Shown here: in pieces, positions 10,938 to 22,155 of the stretch
How positions within the stretch are numbered: position 1 is the first letter of the stretch
Layout: each line of letters begins with the position of its first letter
Origin: Paramacrobiotus richtersi
Taxonomy: Eukaryota > Tardigrada > Eutardigrada > Parachela > Macrobiotidae
NCBI GenBank assembly: GCA_034698045.1
Contig: JAQGAU010000029.1
Location: forward strand, 1-54,233
Direction: 5' to 3'
Length of the DNA stretch: 54,233 bases
Notes under the pieces: generated by a model
Seen by the model: the letters and a program-made list of their open reading frames with translations, nothing else
Told to the model about the DNA's origin: nothing
Databases searched by the model: none
Translations under genes and position numbers: made by a program

Positions 10938-13837
10938 AACGACAGCCAGACACACTGTGAATAAACGCTATATATTAGCTCCATAGTGGATAATGCAAAG
11001 GCGAGCACGGAATGAAAAATTATAATTGTTCACTAGGTGCGCATAAGTTTATGACGGCCGCAATAACTCGCACAACGTACTAACCAAATGTGATGATCCA
11101 GCGATGAGAATGAACACAAAGCGTTACTCTAACCAGTGCTGCTATTATTACAGTATGTGCGGGCAATACTGTCACAAGCATCTTCGGTCATTTCAGTAGT
11201 GCACTTCGATCGCATTTACACCCTTCCTAATAAGTTTTCCTACTCCGTGCTTCCTTGAGATTAATGAGATACAATATAAATTGAAGTTTGTGATAACAGA
11301 GTCTGAGGAGGAAGCTGCGAGAGAATTAAACCGAAAATTACCGATGCCCGAAAATCACTTTCACTCACTGCACTTTCTTGCTGAGGGTTCGGAAAATCCC
11401 TCCACCAAGACGGGGGAGAATAAATTCAATGTTATGGTTAATCATGATAAAAGTACTTACGGTCACTTTGCTGAGTAGGCACGGGTTCCCGGAATCGTGT
11501 TCAGGTTAGGCAGCAAACCGTTTTTCACTAGCTAGTAATACCATGGACGTCTATGGGAGTCGGGAACTGTTCAAGCGCAAAAATTCTATATCCTCATAGA
11601 AGTGATGACGCTTTAGACGGTCTTTCGAATTCTGCATAACCGAGTGATCAGTATTCGAAAGCGACTAAATTGTCTGGACCACGGAACATACGCAAGTAAT
11701 AATAACAATCGCATCCTCATTCTTCGATTACTGTGCGTGCACAGATAGTAAGCACAGCTGTACTCTGTGTCCAGAAAGATTCACCGTGAAAAGTTGTATC
11801 GGTGTAGTAGGTTTCCCGGTTGCGGAAAGCTTCGACTGGCTCTTTGGTACGCTGTAACCATTTTGTAACAGTATTGCCCAAACATGCTGTATTTTCATGA
11901 CTGCATACCGATTGAGAAAATCCATCGCTGCTCGCGGCTTCGATGAGCAAATCGCACTACGTTTGATTCGTCATCGACGATGAAATTTGTACACTCGATA
12001 TGCTGGGTACTCTGAACGCCGACAGAAAGGTACAGCATCTCCTTTCCCGGCTTTCCGTACGAAGAAAACCATTGAAATTTGAGAACACTTACGTACTCTG
12101 ACTCATCAAGATGATACTAGCAAGTTTAAGGCGTGCGGACAGTCTGCGTTTGATCGTCCAAAGGTCGATTCGGATTAGAATTTTATCATGGGTACTAATG
12201 CTAGCCTACTGCGCAGATGGTAGCGTGTAGAGCGCTGGCGCTTTACATGCCGGCAAATCACGATCACTACCGTAAAGATTTTGTATCAGTCTGAATTCAT
12301 GGCTTAGAATCTGTAAGGATACAAGCGAATTTCGCCTTATATAGACAAACTGAACAGCAAAAGTGGGAAGCGCGAGGATTTAGCTTGTTAACGTCCTCGG
12401 CGTTTTACTTAGACCTATAAGGTCCGAGATTATTGTTTCGAGATACGGATGTGCCAGTATCATTTCTGGCAGCACTATCGAATGTTCTAATGTTCGAAAT
12501 GTATCGAAAATGGTACCGGTATGGCGGTATCTGTTTGCAAGACCTTGTCTTTCTCAAATCAGTCCGCTCAAGAAATGAAAGGGACTCTAAACGGAGTACG
12601 CACCAAATCGGGGCTGTTCTCCATTTCTCCCACTTTGTGAATATAACTGACTATGTACCCGTGATTGTCGGTACTAAGTAATAGACTGTACCGCAGCCCG
12701 GTAAACAGCAACGCTTGTGACTGTTGCAGCTCGTATAAACAGTAGCCGGCATCCCCTGTTTCAGAATCTGATCGATACTTATTCGGGCATCCCAAATCGC
12801 GGAAGACTGCTTGTACTACCATTTCCCTACAGAGCTTAAGTAATACGTTACCAAAATTGAGGAGATTTCTAGTCCGCAAACTAGACCTCCGGGCCAATGT
12901 AACTGCATAGATGCGCTTGCTTGATAAGCCACAAAGGATGTCAGGAAAGCGAAGTGACTATATTTGGCATCGTTTTCACAAAAATATACTTTTTGAAGTA
13001 CCAGTTAAGTGGCTTTGCGTAGTAAACCTGAAAAGAGGAAAACGCTAAAACTCCTGTACGAAAGCATCGCATTGATATATAAGCGAAGACCTTCCTGCCT
13101 CCTGTTTGTCGTCTACTTCTTACCGAATAATGCGGATTCAACCGTAGAAAAATTATCCATTTCGGGTGTACCGCTGTTAAAATGCGTGATAGCTGCAGCT
13201 ACTGTATACTGAAATACGGATGATTACGGTATGGAAGGCTTGGCACCAGAATTAGAAAACACCGAACCGAATCAGCCCATATGGATGATTCGGTCACGTG
13301 TTTCCTAGTTCCAATGCAGGACGCTTCTCAGTGAAAACGTGTGTGTTAATTGTACAAGCATTCCGTTCTCAAGATGAATGGCACCTTGAAATGAGAATAC
13401 AAATGCTTGATAGCCGAATGATTTATTTCGCACCTTGTCTTCTCCAAACACAACCATCTCATAATCCAGAAGATGCACCAGCAGCCGTCGACCGGACATG
13501 GACTTGTCTTTAGATAACTAGATAGCCGCCATAGTCGATCTATCCGTCATTCTGAGCGCTGTCAGATTCTGCAATAATTTCCCACGTTACTGACTTACGG
13601 GGCCGGAAAATCCATACCGAGCAGTGCTCTGCGTAGCATGCTCAGCTCCGTAAGCAGACCAAAATTGCGCTGCGTTGGCTGGCAGAGAGCTTCTGTGGAG
13701 AGAATATTGTTTTCTACGATTCCCTTCAATTCAGAAAATTCATTTCGATCGGGCGGGCCACCAAAGCAGGTCTGCCACCATTGTTGCAACAGATTACAGA
13801 AGTTCTGCAGGTTTTTGGTGAACCTCCAAGCTCTTCG

Positions 13838-14115
13838 ACTCGACACAAAATGTGAAAAAACGGTGTGTTAGCTCCGTGGGAACTAAATTTTAACCGAAAG
13901 CACGTGAAAACAGCCAAGTGTTCACTCATCACTGTACTAGGTGCGTATCAGTTTCTAACGGTTACAGACAAATAAGACAACCGGATGTGTTGATCCAGGT
14001 ATGAGAAAACGAACCGTTACTCTAGCCTGTGTTGTTGTTATTATATGCATTCATGAATGCATTCCGATTCAGAAAATCAATCGCTGCTCATAGGCCCGAT
14101 GAGATCGATCCATCC
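13838..14115 (-). pseudogene. relic of a family exon 1 start plus promoter blocks
   Basis: On the minus strand a GGAGCTAACACACCG..TTTCACATTTTGTGTCG stretch (13838-13880) matches the first ~40 nt of exon 1 of member 1 (GGAGCTGGGACACCGC..ATTACATTTTGTGTCG). Its ATG has become ACG and nothing of the rest of exon 1 follows. Beyond it, in the same order as the intact genes, come GGTGCGTATCA (13931), a GATCCAGGTATGAGA..TTACTCTAGCC block (13994-14030) and TCAGAAAATCAATCGCTGCTC (14070-14090). This is best read as a truncated array unit. Confidence 0.55.
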
Positions 14116-14544
14116 GCGACGCAGTTTGTGCGCACGATCATTCAATTACTCCGGGCGACGACCGAAAGCTGCGCGTAAAGGAGAGCATAAAAATTAGAGC
14201 ATTTAGCCATTTACAGACTCCTCACCAGCATTAGTGGAATGTCGCTACAGGTTCACGGGCGTGTGCAGACATTCTGCGCTTGATCATTCCAAATATCGAT
14301 TCGCATTTTACCGTAGCTAAGAAGTTGCGCCGGCAACAATGGTGATTATGTATGAAACACAGGTCCTTTAGGCACAAGCAAATCACAATCACTGCGGTTA
14401 TTAACATTAGTACGCTTTCGCGGATTACGCGCTAGACGCATCCTGCGGTTAACAGGCAAGTGAATGAGCAGCGTGAATGGTTCGATCGAGCGTTCGTGTG
14501 GACGACGGTAACTGACTGTTTTCTTATTTTGTTTGCATTTTGGG

Positions 14545-14745
14545 ATTTGTTTGCCGTGTTTCTTGATAGTGGACAGGGGTGGATGGTGACCTTCCCTTGA
14601 TTTTGTGTGTCGTGAAGAATAGCCATATTCTCGTAGAACGCCTGATCGGCAATCCACCAGGTGAACCTTCTGGTTCGTGTTTATGGCGGCAGTAACGATT
14701 CAGGTCCGCCACGACTCACTTGAACGATCAAATAGCAGAATTTCA
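14545..14745. repeat. dispersed ~190 bp repeat, copy 1
   Basis: Matches 21950-22155 in the same orientation. Shared stretches include GTGACCTTCCCTTGAT, GTGTTTATGGCGGCAGTAAC and GATTCAGGTCCGCCAC, with scattered substitutions and indels between. Copies are ~7.4 kb apart, so the repeat may belong to a larger segmental duplication of the array. No coding signal is shared. Confidence 0.7.
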
Positions 14746-15127
14746 AAGTCAATCGTGAAAGTGCGATATGCTTTTGTGACGCAGTGCGGTGCATATTAAA
14801 TTTTGTTATGTCGTGATCGTATCCGCGATAATATGCCGGTACATATTCCTTCTATGCCGTTCAGTTCGGTACCAAACTGTTACCCATAGACGACAGCACA
14901 AGCCTAGAACAACGCGACTGCGAAAAATAACCCGACTCGCGTGAACAATTGGGCCTTATTCGGGTATTTTACGGAATACTGGAACAGGAGGCATCTTCGT
15001 TCTGCTTTTAATGTAGCATGGAGTTATCAGTGCAGGCAGGTACTGTATAATTTCTTCCATACCAAGGGGAATATCAAGAAGCAAACAGAGACAAAACGTC
15101 GCAGTGAATTATAATTTATAAATCCAA

Positions 15128-16141
15128 TTAAAGTTTCAAGATGAGAAAAATGAGTGAACGTCGTTTAGCGCGTGTAATTACCCGCCTAACGCTTACATCA
15201 TTCAGGATTATGATTGTTGCCCGTAAAGTATCCCGATATGCTTCTCGCACACAGTAACCAATATCATGCTCCATGCGCCAATAAGCAATATAAAACTCTT
15301 CATTCACCCAGTTGTATAACCTCAGATGAATCGGTCCCTGTACTCGCTCCTCCGGCAATCCCTCCAACATACACGGAATGCAACCCAGCAAGGAACACAC
15401 AATCGAGACGGGAGCTCCAAAAATGTAAACCCAGTGCATGAATGTCACCACCGCAGCCAGCCAATCCGCCGAGGCGGTTGCCGTTGATGGGCTGCTCGAA
15501 TTACCGCCTCCGGAAGCAGGTGGGATGTACTGAAGGTATTCCAGCAGAGCCACCAAGATAATCCGAACATCACCGATGATCAGGAACCCCCCAGAAGAAC
15601 CGCTGAAGAGATAGCCGCTCCAGCAGACACACATGCAGATCACCCCGAATAGCCCTAGCTTTATGGTAGGTTTCAGGCGCCCAGAGAACTCGAGCGTGCG
15701 GTATAGTGGTACCATGCTGCGGCATTTACGGCCATATAACATTAATAGGAATGGAGTGAACGCATTGTACAGATTGTAGAACAGGTACGCGGACCGTGAA
15801 GTGGATATCGGGTATACCGTAAATATCACTGCAAAAATGCCGTTTTCTTCAGAATAGTGTAGTATATCGACTGTAAAGTATAATGGTTTACAGTAATCTA
15901 CCGTGACGTATCGTAAAGTAATTAGTTCGTAAACGTCGCATTTACCAGCTGCATTGAAAGGTAACAGCGCTAATCCAAACAGGAGAATGCAAGCTCCAAA
16001 GACATCCACTAGGACAACACTGGGAACATTTCTAGTGATTAGCGCCGGTACAAAAACAGGGGACAAAATAGAGTCTGGGAAAAAGAGTTTATTCATAACT
16101 AGGATCACAAATAACATGAAAATACGTTCCAACAGCTCCAT
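15128..16141 (-). CDS. unknown multi-pass membrane protein, array member 3 (2 exons, 298 aa)
   Basis: Exon 1 is 15946-16141 (ATG 16141) and exon 2 is 15128-15828, again 196 + 701 nt and phase 1. The 117 bp intron is a multiple of three and has no in-frame stop, so unspliced RNA would encode a 337-residue variant with 39 extra residues between the first and second hydrophobic regions. I chose the spliced form because the GT and AG sites coincide with those of the other members. Hydrophobic segments and motifs (S-P-V-F-V-P, V-D-V-F-G, Y-L-F-Y-N-L-Y-N, G-D-V-R-I, R-L-Y-N-W-V, V-R-R-V-I-T-R) are as in member 1. A Gly/Ser/Pro/Thr-rich loop near residues 150-170 is the most variable part. Function unknown. 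Confidence 0.82.
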   Translation of the reverse strand: MELLERIFMLFVILVMNKLFFPDSILSPVFVPALITRNVPSVVLVDVFGACILLFGLALLPFNAAGKCDVYELITLRYVTVDYCKPLYFTVDILHYSEENGIFAVIFTVYPISTSRSAYLFYNLYNAFTPFLLMLYGRKCRSMVPLYRTLEFSGRLKPTIKLGLFGVICMCVCWSGYLFSGSSGGFLIIGDVRIILVALLEYLQYIPPASGGGNSSSPSTATASADWLAAVVTFMHWVYIFGAPVSIVCSLLGCIPCMLEGLPEERVQGPIHLRLYNWVNEEFYIAYWRMEHDIGYCVREAYRDTLRATIIILNDVSVRRVITRAKRRSLIFLILKL

Positions 16142-16370
16142 TGTGACTCAGTGTTAACAGAAAACTTGATAAACAATCAAATGTATTCACTTTATTGAGT
16201 GTAAGCTACAGCAACCCAGTAAAATGAAAACCTGAATGTATACGCATATCGAACCAGCAATGAGACTGTATGCGAAGCGTTAATCTAACCAGAGTTGGTA
16301 ATATTAGCAATTGCATACCGATTTAGAAAATCGATCGCTGCTCGAACCTGCTCCATACGATCAGATCTAG
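16142..16370 (-). promoter_or_regulatory. conserved upstream region of array member 3
   Basis: Contains an AATGAGACTG...GCGTTAATCTAACCAGAGTT block (16260-16295) and a CATACCGATTTAGAAAATCG block (from ~16315). Order and spacing from the ATG match those upstream of member 1. Function inferred from conservation only. Confidence 0.4.
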
Positions 16371-18210
16371 TGTGCTACATCTGAGTCGTCAACAGCGAGA
16401 CAGTTTGTGCTTACCTTTGAGAGGATCCGCATTTTGTGTACTGGTACTGCGCGTCATATTACTGGGAGTCTGAGGATCGATAGTCTGGGCTTGCTTCAGA
16501 AAATAGCGATTCGCATTTAACATTGGCTAAAAATACCAGCCTGACGACTATTTGCGGAACGCAGTGGCGCTGGTGGCACCCGCAAATCACGACCCCTGCC
16601 GCTAATAACATTAATTTTGTTAACTAACACGGATATCTGTACGTGAACCACACATTAGATAGACCATACAACCAGGTACTAGCAAAAGTTGGAAACGCAG
16701 GTCAAACATAACTGGAAATCATTGAAAAAAATAGGTGTGGGGACCGATGCGGTACGGCTCCGTGACACGCGGGAATGACTGGGTTACATGCGCGCCGGCC
16801 TAGTGCATAAAGAACCGATTTCTTTACGTACTGGCTTACCATAACTTAAGCGTTTAGCGCGTCGACCCCTTTTGAGGAGGGTGCACATGGCGTTACGAGC
16901 GATAATGATTCCACATAAGATATTTATGCACGGCAATAATATTGCCTCGGCAAAAGCGTCCACTTTGAATCTGCAATGAGATCTTCCCCAGCAACCTTGT
17001 TTTCGTATTCCGTATTTGTGTCTCTACTCGTTTGCCCAGCTAGTAAAATTTGCAGCTTCGTTTTGCATGATCAAAACAGAAGCAGCCCGGTCAAAATTTC
17101 TGCGAACAACATTTTTGCTTTCGGGGCAGTTTTGACATTTTTCACGAGCTGGCGAGAATGACAGAAATGTGTGAGTGGGAAGGCAAAACAATGCTATAGC
17201 GAAGCTCCAGCAAACTGATTAGCAATAAAACCCGTGCCAGAACGTTGGTTTCTAGGCATCCAGCAAGCAATCTCATTTGGCATACTGTACTGTTGCCAGC
17301 ATTAAACATCTGGTCTGCGTTGAATCTTCCGAGTGCCAAATATCAAAATCTGATCCCTTTCTTATTTAAATTTTGGACAGATCAGTTAAACAACAAGAAA
17401 ACCCATAGCTCATCGTGGTACGGCGAACATCCACTGCAGTGAGGTTAGCGAAAGGCTGACACCTGAATATTATGAACCATCCACCACCACCCCAAACCAA
17501 CAGCGCGTTTACTGCTGTGGAAGCCTTCACTTGCAAGGGTACCTAAGTTCGGTAAAACTCTCAAGTTATTGACAACCCGCACGAAGTACTGAAACAAAAT
17601 GCCTGAAATTCATAACTTGTTCGCTTCTACTGTAAACAAGTTTTTGTTTTTTTCCAGAGTTTTCGACTGACAAGATTTGAGGGCTCTGCTTTGGGTGATG
17701 TTTCTGCCAAAGAAAATGGCTCCGATTTGAGAACATATGGTATAATACAAGATAAATTCGCGCTTCGATACCAGAGTGTGGAAGTCGCAAATACGTTCAT
17801 TCAACTCACATTTACTTCGTTTCACGGCAGCTAATGCCTATGCAACATTTTATGTATTAACGTTCTGAGAATGGAAAGCACATTTCAGTAGAGCGCTAAA
17901 GTGCCGGTAAAGCGCTAAGTCTGGCCTAAGTTTCTAACACTTGTCGGTACAATTCGACGGTTTTTTTTGTTGCCTGGTCAACCTAAACAGTCAATTCTTT
18001 TTGATGTCCAAGGAAGTCGTTGTCGCCTTTCCTTTGGGTGCTTACAGCCATTCATGAAAATGCAACAGTGGTCACGGTGAAATTCTAAATGACTGCCGGC
18101 AGCCTACCTTGCGCTCTCCAGGGTTGTTGCCATGATCCGTCACGCACTTCCCAGAGCAGCAGTCCTGATTAATATGGCATAAAACGAATCTCCATCCACA
18201 GATCGCCATG

Positions 18211-18266
18211 ATTGTGCTGTTACATCCTGTGCTGGAAGACACACGCACAGGATGTGACAACACAAT
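18211..18266. repeat. hairpin, ~22 bp stem with 12 nt loop
   Basis: ATTGTGCTGTTACATCCTGT followed by GC (18211-18232) is the reverse complement of 18245-18266 with two mismatches; the 12 nt loop is at 18233-18244. A second hairpin lies 115 bp away. Confidence 0.7.
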
Positions 18267-18380
18267 TATAACGATATATGGATCACCTAACACGTTAAAA
18301 CCTTTGCTGTGACCTTTCTATCAAGATCAAAAATAAGAAGCACATATCAACGCCACGCGAACTCCAGAACCAGACAAACT

Positions 18381-18426
18381 GAGCAATTTCTGGGTCATGA
18401 TTAGAACGATGGCCCAGAAATTGCTC
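18381..18426. repeat. hairpin, 18 bp stem with 10 nt loop
   Basis: GAGCAATTTCTGGGTCAT (18381-18398) pairs with ATGGCCCAGAAATTGCTC (18409-18426), with one G:U-type mismatch. The loop is 18399-18408. It could be a small-RNA precursor core or part of a foldback element. Confidence 0.75.
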
Positions 18427-18744
18427 CTTTTCTCAGGTATTTTCCACAAATTTTTTCCACCGCAGTTACAGAAGTAAAATGTGCTGAAGTGAAAAAAGGA
18501 ACGTCCCGGAAAATCTGATATGCAGTCGCTTGGCTGCAACTTGCAAGAGGGCTTTACATACTATGTTCTTTACAATCACCTGGAATGGTTCAGATTCGTA
18601 GTGAAATAAGAATGAGTTTACTGCAAATGCTTCGGTAACGTGTTGGGCTGGAATACGCGGCGATAAAGCAAAATTAAAGCTATTCTCCGCCGCTTGCATA
18701 GAAAGCAGTTTTTCTGGAGCGAAACGCTTAAGTTAGAGTTAATA

Positions 18745-18830
18745 GTGCAGAAGCAGACACTTCATGTATGTAGTAGTACAGAAGCAGACACTTTATGTAA
18801 TAATGCTGAAACAGACACTTTATCAAGTGC
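18745..18830 (+). repeat. three short tandem units (~25-32 bp)
   Basis: The core CAGAAGCAGACACTT or CTGAAACAGACACTTTAT occurs three times in succession with short variable spacers (TATGTA, TAGTAG, TAATAA). Non-coding as far as can be seen. Confidence 0.7.
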
Positions 18831-19276
18831 AGTTGTGCAAGGCCCAACGGTTCATTTACATGAAACATACGTAACGCTACTTGTCTCAGCGGAACTAACC
18901 GCATTAAGGGGACTTTCGGTTTGCAGTTCATGTTGTCAGTGCATGGATGCAGACAACAGACAACACCTTTACAATGGCTTCGAAAGTGAAAAGATGGACC
19001 TTCATTGTCCTTTTGTCCGTTTGTGCGTGCAATGAGCGGTTGTTCTGCAATATGGTCAAAAAGTTTGAACAGAGATTCCGCTTTGACGAAATCTGGTGTG
19101 CCTATAAAACAAGCGAATCATGAAGACAAAAAAAGGGATTTGTATTCGTACTGTCGGTTATGCTGACTGACTACCCGAGTTCCGTCCACTTTTTGAATAA
19201 TCTACATAACCCGTTTTGAAATAATCTTGTCAAGTAACTGACTACTCTGTAATCTTGGTTCATACGTACTTACTGG

Positions 19277-19858
19277 CTGTATATGTACCACATCAGTCAG
19301 CATTGCTGGTCAGCACTCATCAGTCAGTACTCATCAGTCAGCACTCAGCAGTCAGCAATGGTGGCCAGCAGTCAGCAACGCAGGCAGGTAGTCATTATTG
19401 AAGGTCACATCACCGTGGTCAACAGCCAACACTGTTCGATGGTTTGAACTGTTGCTAGTATGGACTCTGGTCTAGCAGCGGCCATATCGCTTGAAAATCG
19501 TTAATCGCAAGTGTGCCGTTCACTCGTCAAATATGACTACAAAAATCGTCACCACAAGGGACCAGTGGTTTTACGAAACAATAATTACTAAACATACGAG
19601 TAAATTGAAATATCGGTTGTAAAATATGATTCTGCATGATATAAAACCGATCATATAGATATAGATTAGTATGTCTAACTAATATCGTTTTGTCAAAACC
19701 ACTGGTCAGTTGTGGTGGTAACTTGGTAATCATGTTTTGCGATTGACCCGCACACTTGTGTTGGGTTGGTTTATAGCAATATTGCCGCCACGAAACCACA
19801 GTTTGCACCACAACTGATGAGTGCTGACCAGCAAAGCTGACTGATGAGGTACATATGT
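19277..19858. repeat. nested inverted repeat (foldback element)
   Basis: The outer arms at 19277-19322 and 19812-19858 are inverted copies (ATATGTACCACATCAGTCAG against its near-complement). The inner arms at ~19548-19583 and ~19680-19718 are also inverted (CACCACAAGGGACCAGTGGT against ACCACTGGTCAGTTGTGGTG). The left outer arm runs into a CAGTCAGCA-type tandem stretch (19300-19385). No protein frame is conserved. This is likely a non-autonomous foldback transposon or MITE. Confidence 0.65.
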
Positions 19859-21573
19859 ACCCGTACTTACTGTAGTGAACTCTGCATCTTATCGTGGGAC
19901 ATGATACCACTCTTACTGCTCTGCGTCCTTTTATCGTCGTTTTAGGAGTGAACACAACTTGGGTATCAGCATAACAGATCCTTATCTGTGACAGCTCATG
20001 GTATGCAAACTTATGGCGTTCGTGTACACAGAGGTCAATAAACGCGGCGTGCACTAATGGAAGCCCGCGCTCATGTCCAAGCTTCCATTAGTACTGTCGA
20101 AGTATGAAACGCGTCGCAATGGTTAACAGCAAGTCAGTTGAGTTACCTTTTCGGGCGTTTCTCAATATTTCTATTAGCGTGTTTGAACGATTACTTCATT
20201 TTGACGAGATGCGCATCAGCAGATACGGATGGATTGTTAAGGGAAACGGTGACAACATGTAAGTATGACATTAGTCCATCTTATCCTAAAACGGCATTTT
20301 GGACAAGGCTTTCCGATAAAGGCATTGCAGCAATCCCGAGTTTGCCATCAGGAGAGCTATCTATCTCTAGTTATTCATTTACAGAGCCGCAAATACAACG
20401 CTGAGCCGTGCCCTGCATAGCGTGTCCAGCTCCGTACAGTGAGTAAACAAATAAAATCGCACTGCGTGACGTGGCAGATACTGTATGGGAGACAATCCAG
20501 TTTTCTACGCTTCCGTTCTCGGGAACAATTTATCACCGTCTGGCGGACCACCTGGGACGCATTCAAACACCGACACATTTTTCGACTGTATTCACGCATG
20601 CCCCAGGTGGTCTGGTTCTTGATAAGTGTCCTGATTCTTCCTTCCACCGACAGCAAATTAAATACAAACCAGTATAATGGTGATAGGAGAAGCTCATAAT
20701 ACTGGTTTTGTCTGGCTGACAACTTGAAATTACGACACAAATCACACAACAGACACCATCCACGTGAATGAAATACAGACAAGCGAAAATACTTTAAGCG
20801 ACATACATAGTATTTTGGAAGTTCGCAGCCCACGAGTTCAGCGAAGACTGACAACATCTGCGAAGGCCGACAACATTGTGGTTTTTGCTGTTCAGCCGTA
20901 TTAATTTTATACTCCTGCCGCATGCAGGCAGCATATTCCAGCAGCGCTCGATACAGCGATCGATTTTGCAGAAACGCCGCACTGTATGTCTATCGCCACG
21001 ACTGCTGACTGTGTGCACTAAGTGCGTATAATTTTATAGCAACCGCAATATTACACGCACCACGGAACAACCGAATGTGCTGATCCTGCGATGAGAATGG
21101 AAACCAAGCGTTACTCTAGCCGATGTCGATATTTTGATGACTGCATAGTAGTAGTGCATACCGATTTAGAAAACTAATCGCTGCTCGTGGCGCCGATGAG
21201 CAAATCGCAATACGCCTGACTCGTCATCGACTATGAAATTTGTGCACCCGATCTGCTGGGTATTCTGAACGCCGACAAACAGGTACAGCATCTCATGTTT
21301 GATGCCCGCACGTAGAAAAACACAGAAATTGGAGAACACTGACTCTGACTCATCAGTATTATGAGCAACCAGCTGCACGCTGACGGGCGTGCCGACGATC
21401 TGCGTCTGAACGTCCAAAGATCGATTCGAATTAAAATTTTACCATGATTAAAAATTTGAGCATACGGCGCAGATGGTAGCTTGTGGAACGCTGGTGCTTA
21501 ACAACTCACGAGTTACGCTTCAGAAGTCACGATTACTACTGAACAAAAGCAGTCATATCAGTTTGAATTCATG

Positions 21574-21695
21574 CGAAGCCACTCGCTAGTAATTAAGAGA
21601 ACAATAGTGCATTGTTTCTATATCTAGAGTAAACAGTAAACAGTATATAGAGTAAACAATGTCATTGTTCTCTTAATTACTAGCGAGCGGCTTCG
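21574..21695 (+). mobile_element. 122 bp MITE, copy 1, with 7 bp target duplication
   Basis: Ends are ~32 bp inverted repeats starting CGAAGCCACTCGCTAGTAAT, and the element is flanked by ATTCATG on both sides (21567-21573, 21696-21702). The centre is AT-rich (TCTATATCTAGAGTAAAC). A second copy in opposite orientation lies at 25968-26081. It is too small to encode anything. Confidence 0.9.
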
Positions 21696-21949
21696 ATTCA
21701 TGGCTTCGAATCTGTTAGGTTCCAAGTGAATTGCACCCTATATACACTACCCAAAATATAGGAAACGTGAGAAGCGCGAGCATAGGGTTTTGAAAGCTTC
21801 TTAAGCATATAGCTAAGCTCCACAGCTTAATCAAGAGTAAAAATTACTTTCTGATCGGTTACTGAACTTCATCTCAAAATCATTAACACACATGCTGGCT
21901 GCTGCACACGGATAAAACCACTAAGTCGGTGACTGCCTATTTCCTCCAT

Positions 21950-22155
21950 GTTTTGTGATTTGTTTACGGTGTTACTTGATAATAAACTGGTGGACGGTGA
22001 CCTTCCCTTGATCTTGCGTGTTGTGAAGAACAGCGGCACAGCCGTATTCTTGTGTTACGCCTAATCGGCAACCCACAAGACTCCTGGGTTGTGTTTATGG
22101 CGGCAGTAACGATTCAGGTCCGCCACTAATTCACTTGGACGATCAAATAGCAAAG
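21950..22155. repeat. dispersed ~190 bp repeat, copy 2
   Basis: Counterpart of 14545-14745, with the same order of conserved stretches (GTGACCTTCCCTTGAT, ATGGCGGCAGTAACGATTCA, CAAATAGCA). Confidence 0.7.

Larger units (their letters stand above)
10938..15127. other. decayed array copies and orphan promoter blocks, no intact gene
   Basis: 10983-11160 is the upstream block set of member 2. A lone TAGAAAATC-type block with GATGAGCAAATCGC lies at 11903-11955. 12930-13560 matches 23230-23800 (GAAAAGAGGAAAACGCTAAAAC shared in part). 13838-13880 is a remnant of a family exon 1 start, followed upstream by orphan promoter blocks at 13929-14110. 14545-14745 matches 21950-22155. The frame at 11281-11478 begins with TTG and I do not support it as a gene. 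Confidence 0.5.

Noticed and set aside
19527..20054. Minus-strand open frame of 175 codons
   Set aside because: Begins with GTG, crosses the nested inverted repeat, has no motif and no signal of coding constraint.
20138..20404. Plus frame with hydrophobic start resembling a signal peptide
   Set aside because: The first codon is TTG and no ATG lies upstream in frame; a GTAAGT-like site inside suggests chance.
20375..20923. Minus-strand open frame of 182 codons with Cys-rich stretch
   Set aside because: Resembles a frame at 9021-9389 only because the DNA is duplicated; the frames differ by indels and there is no credible start or splice context.
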